64,000 nt of DNA from JAGVPT01 sp035500675 (GTDB taxonomy: Bacteria; Bacteroidota; Ignavibacteria; UBA10030; UBA8401), in NCBI GenBank assembly GCA_035500675.1, contig DATJXA010000032.1:54485-118484 (forward strand), in the 5' to 3' direction. The translations under genes and the position numbers were made by a program. A model generated the notes under the pieces. The model worked only from the letters and a program-made list of their open reading frames with translations, made no database searches and had not been told where the DNA came from. Of the stretch, positions 63,934-64,000 are shown in pieces (positions within the stretch are counted from its first letter, which is position 1; every line of letters starts with the position of its first letter).

Positions 63934-63969
63934 AATGAGCGGAGAAACACTTTACAATCTCCGCTCATT
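63934..63969 (+). terminator. Hairpin after the PQQ-propeller gene
   Basis: AATGAGCGGAGA (63934-63945) pairs perfectly with TCTCCGCTCATT (63958-63969) over a 12-nt loop, 18 bp after the stop. The T-run is weak. Confidence 0.6.
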
Positions 63970-64000
63970 AAATCTTGCAATCTTGCGATTTGTTTTTATT

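Overview
The window is a 64 kb piece of a Gram-negative bacterial chromosome around the replication origin. GC content is moderate (roughly half, judged by eye). Gene content (RpoZ, CoaBC and YicC-Gmk order, MlaFED, RND efflux with TolC, a propeller-type sensor kinase, GMC/gluconate-dehydrogenase-3 pair, PspC, DUF1460) and promoter-like boxes of TAnnTTTG type fit the Bacteroidota/Chlorobiota/Ignavibacteriota (FCB) group. That placement is an inference from content, not from a search. I saw no rRNA, tRNA, prophage, insertion sequence or CRISPR array.

Layout. 1-7.9 kb: an edge-truncated NFACT/RqcH gene on the minus strand faces a plus-strand housekeeping run yicC-gmk-rpoZ-coaBC-udg-dnaB and a DUF1460 amidase-like gene. 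7.9-15.8 kb (minus): an M23-like lipoprotein, nfo, a methyltransferase, an RRM protein, mlaD-mlaF-mlaE, and a three-gene envelope cluster of unknown function. 15.9-23.3 kb (minus): dnaN-recF-dciA-gyrB-gyrA. 23.8-26.5 kb (minus): VKOR, a Tat-secreted dehydrogenase subunit 3 and a GMC oxidoreductase. 26.7-28.7 kb (plus): S41 protease and PspC. 28.7-39.1 kb (minus): a UPF1-like SF1 ATPase, a deoxynucleoside kinase, an M28 peptidase, a SpoIIE-type phosphatase, typA and a small c-type cytochrome. 39.3-48.5 kb (plus): an RND efflux operon, a GH13 enzyme, an HGSNAT-like membrane protein and a duplicated membrane protein. 48.6-51.3 kb (minus): rpmH-rnpA-yidD-yidC. 51.3-53.2 kb: likely oriC and dnaA. 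53.8-57.4 kb (plus): mreD-mrdA-rodA. 57.5-63.9 kb (plus): sensor kinase, response regulator and a PQQ-propeller protein.

The most notable signal lies between genes. Eight spacers carry degenerate tandem repeats with a 7-bp period, often folded into inverted repeats with 15-27 bp arms. All eight lie between two genes transcribed in the same direction, several inside probable operons (gyrB-gyrA, mlaE-mlaF). They start at or within about 30 bp after the upstream stop codon, and nearly all put the purine-rich strand first in the transcript. Other dispersed intergenic repeats are present: a two-copy ~90 bp element, a ~360 bp block bounded by two similar hairpins, a GGGGCGACA hairpin before typA and a 34-bp perfect palindrome.

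Other points of interest: a UPF1-like ATPase with eroded motifs V and VI, a 26-bp pattern shared upstream of the response regulator and the PQQ-propeller gene, absence of mreB/mreC from the mre locus, and an unassigned lipoprotein/coiled-coil/small-protein operon.
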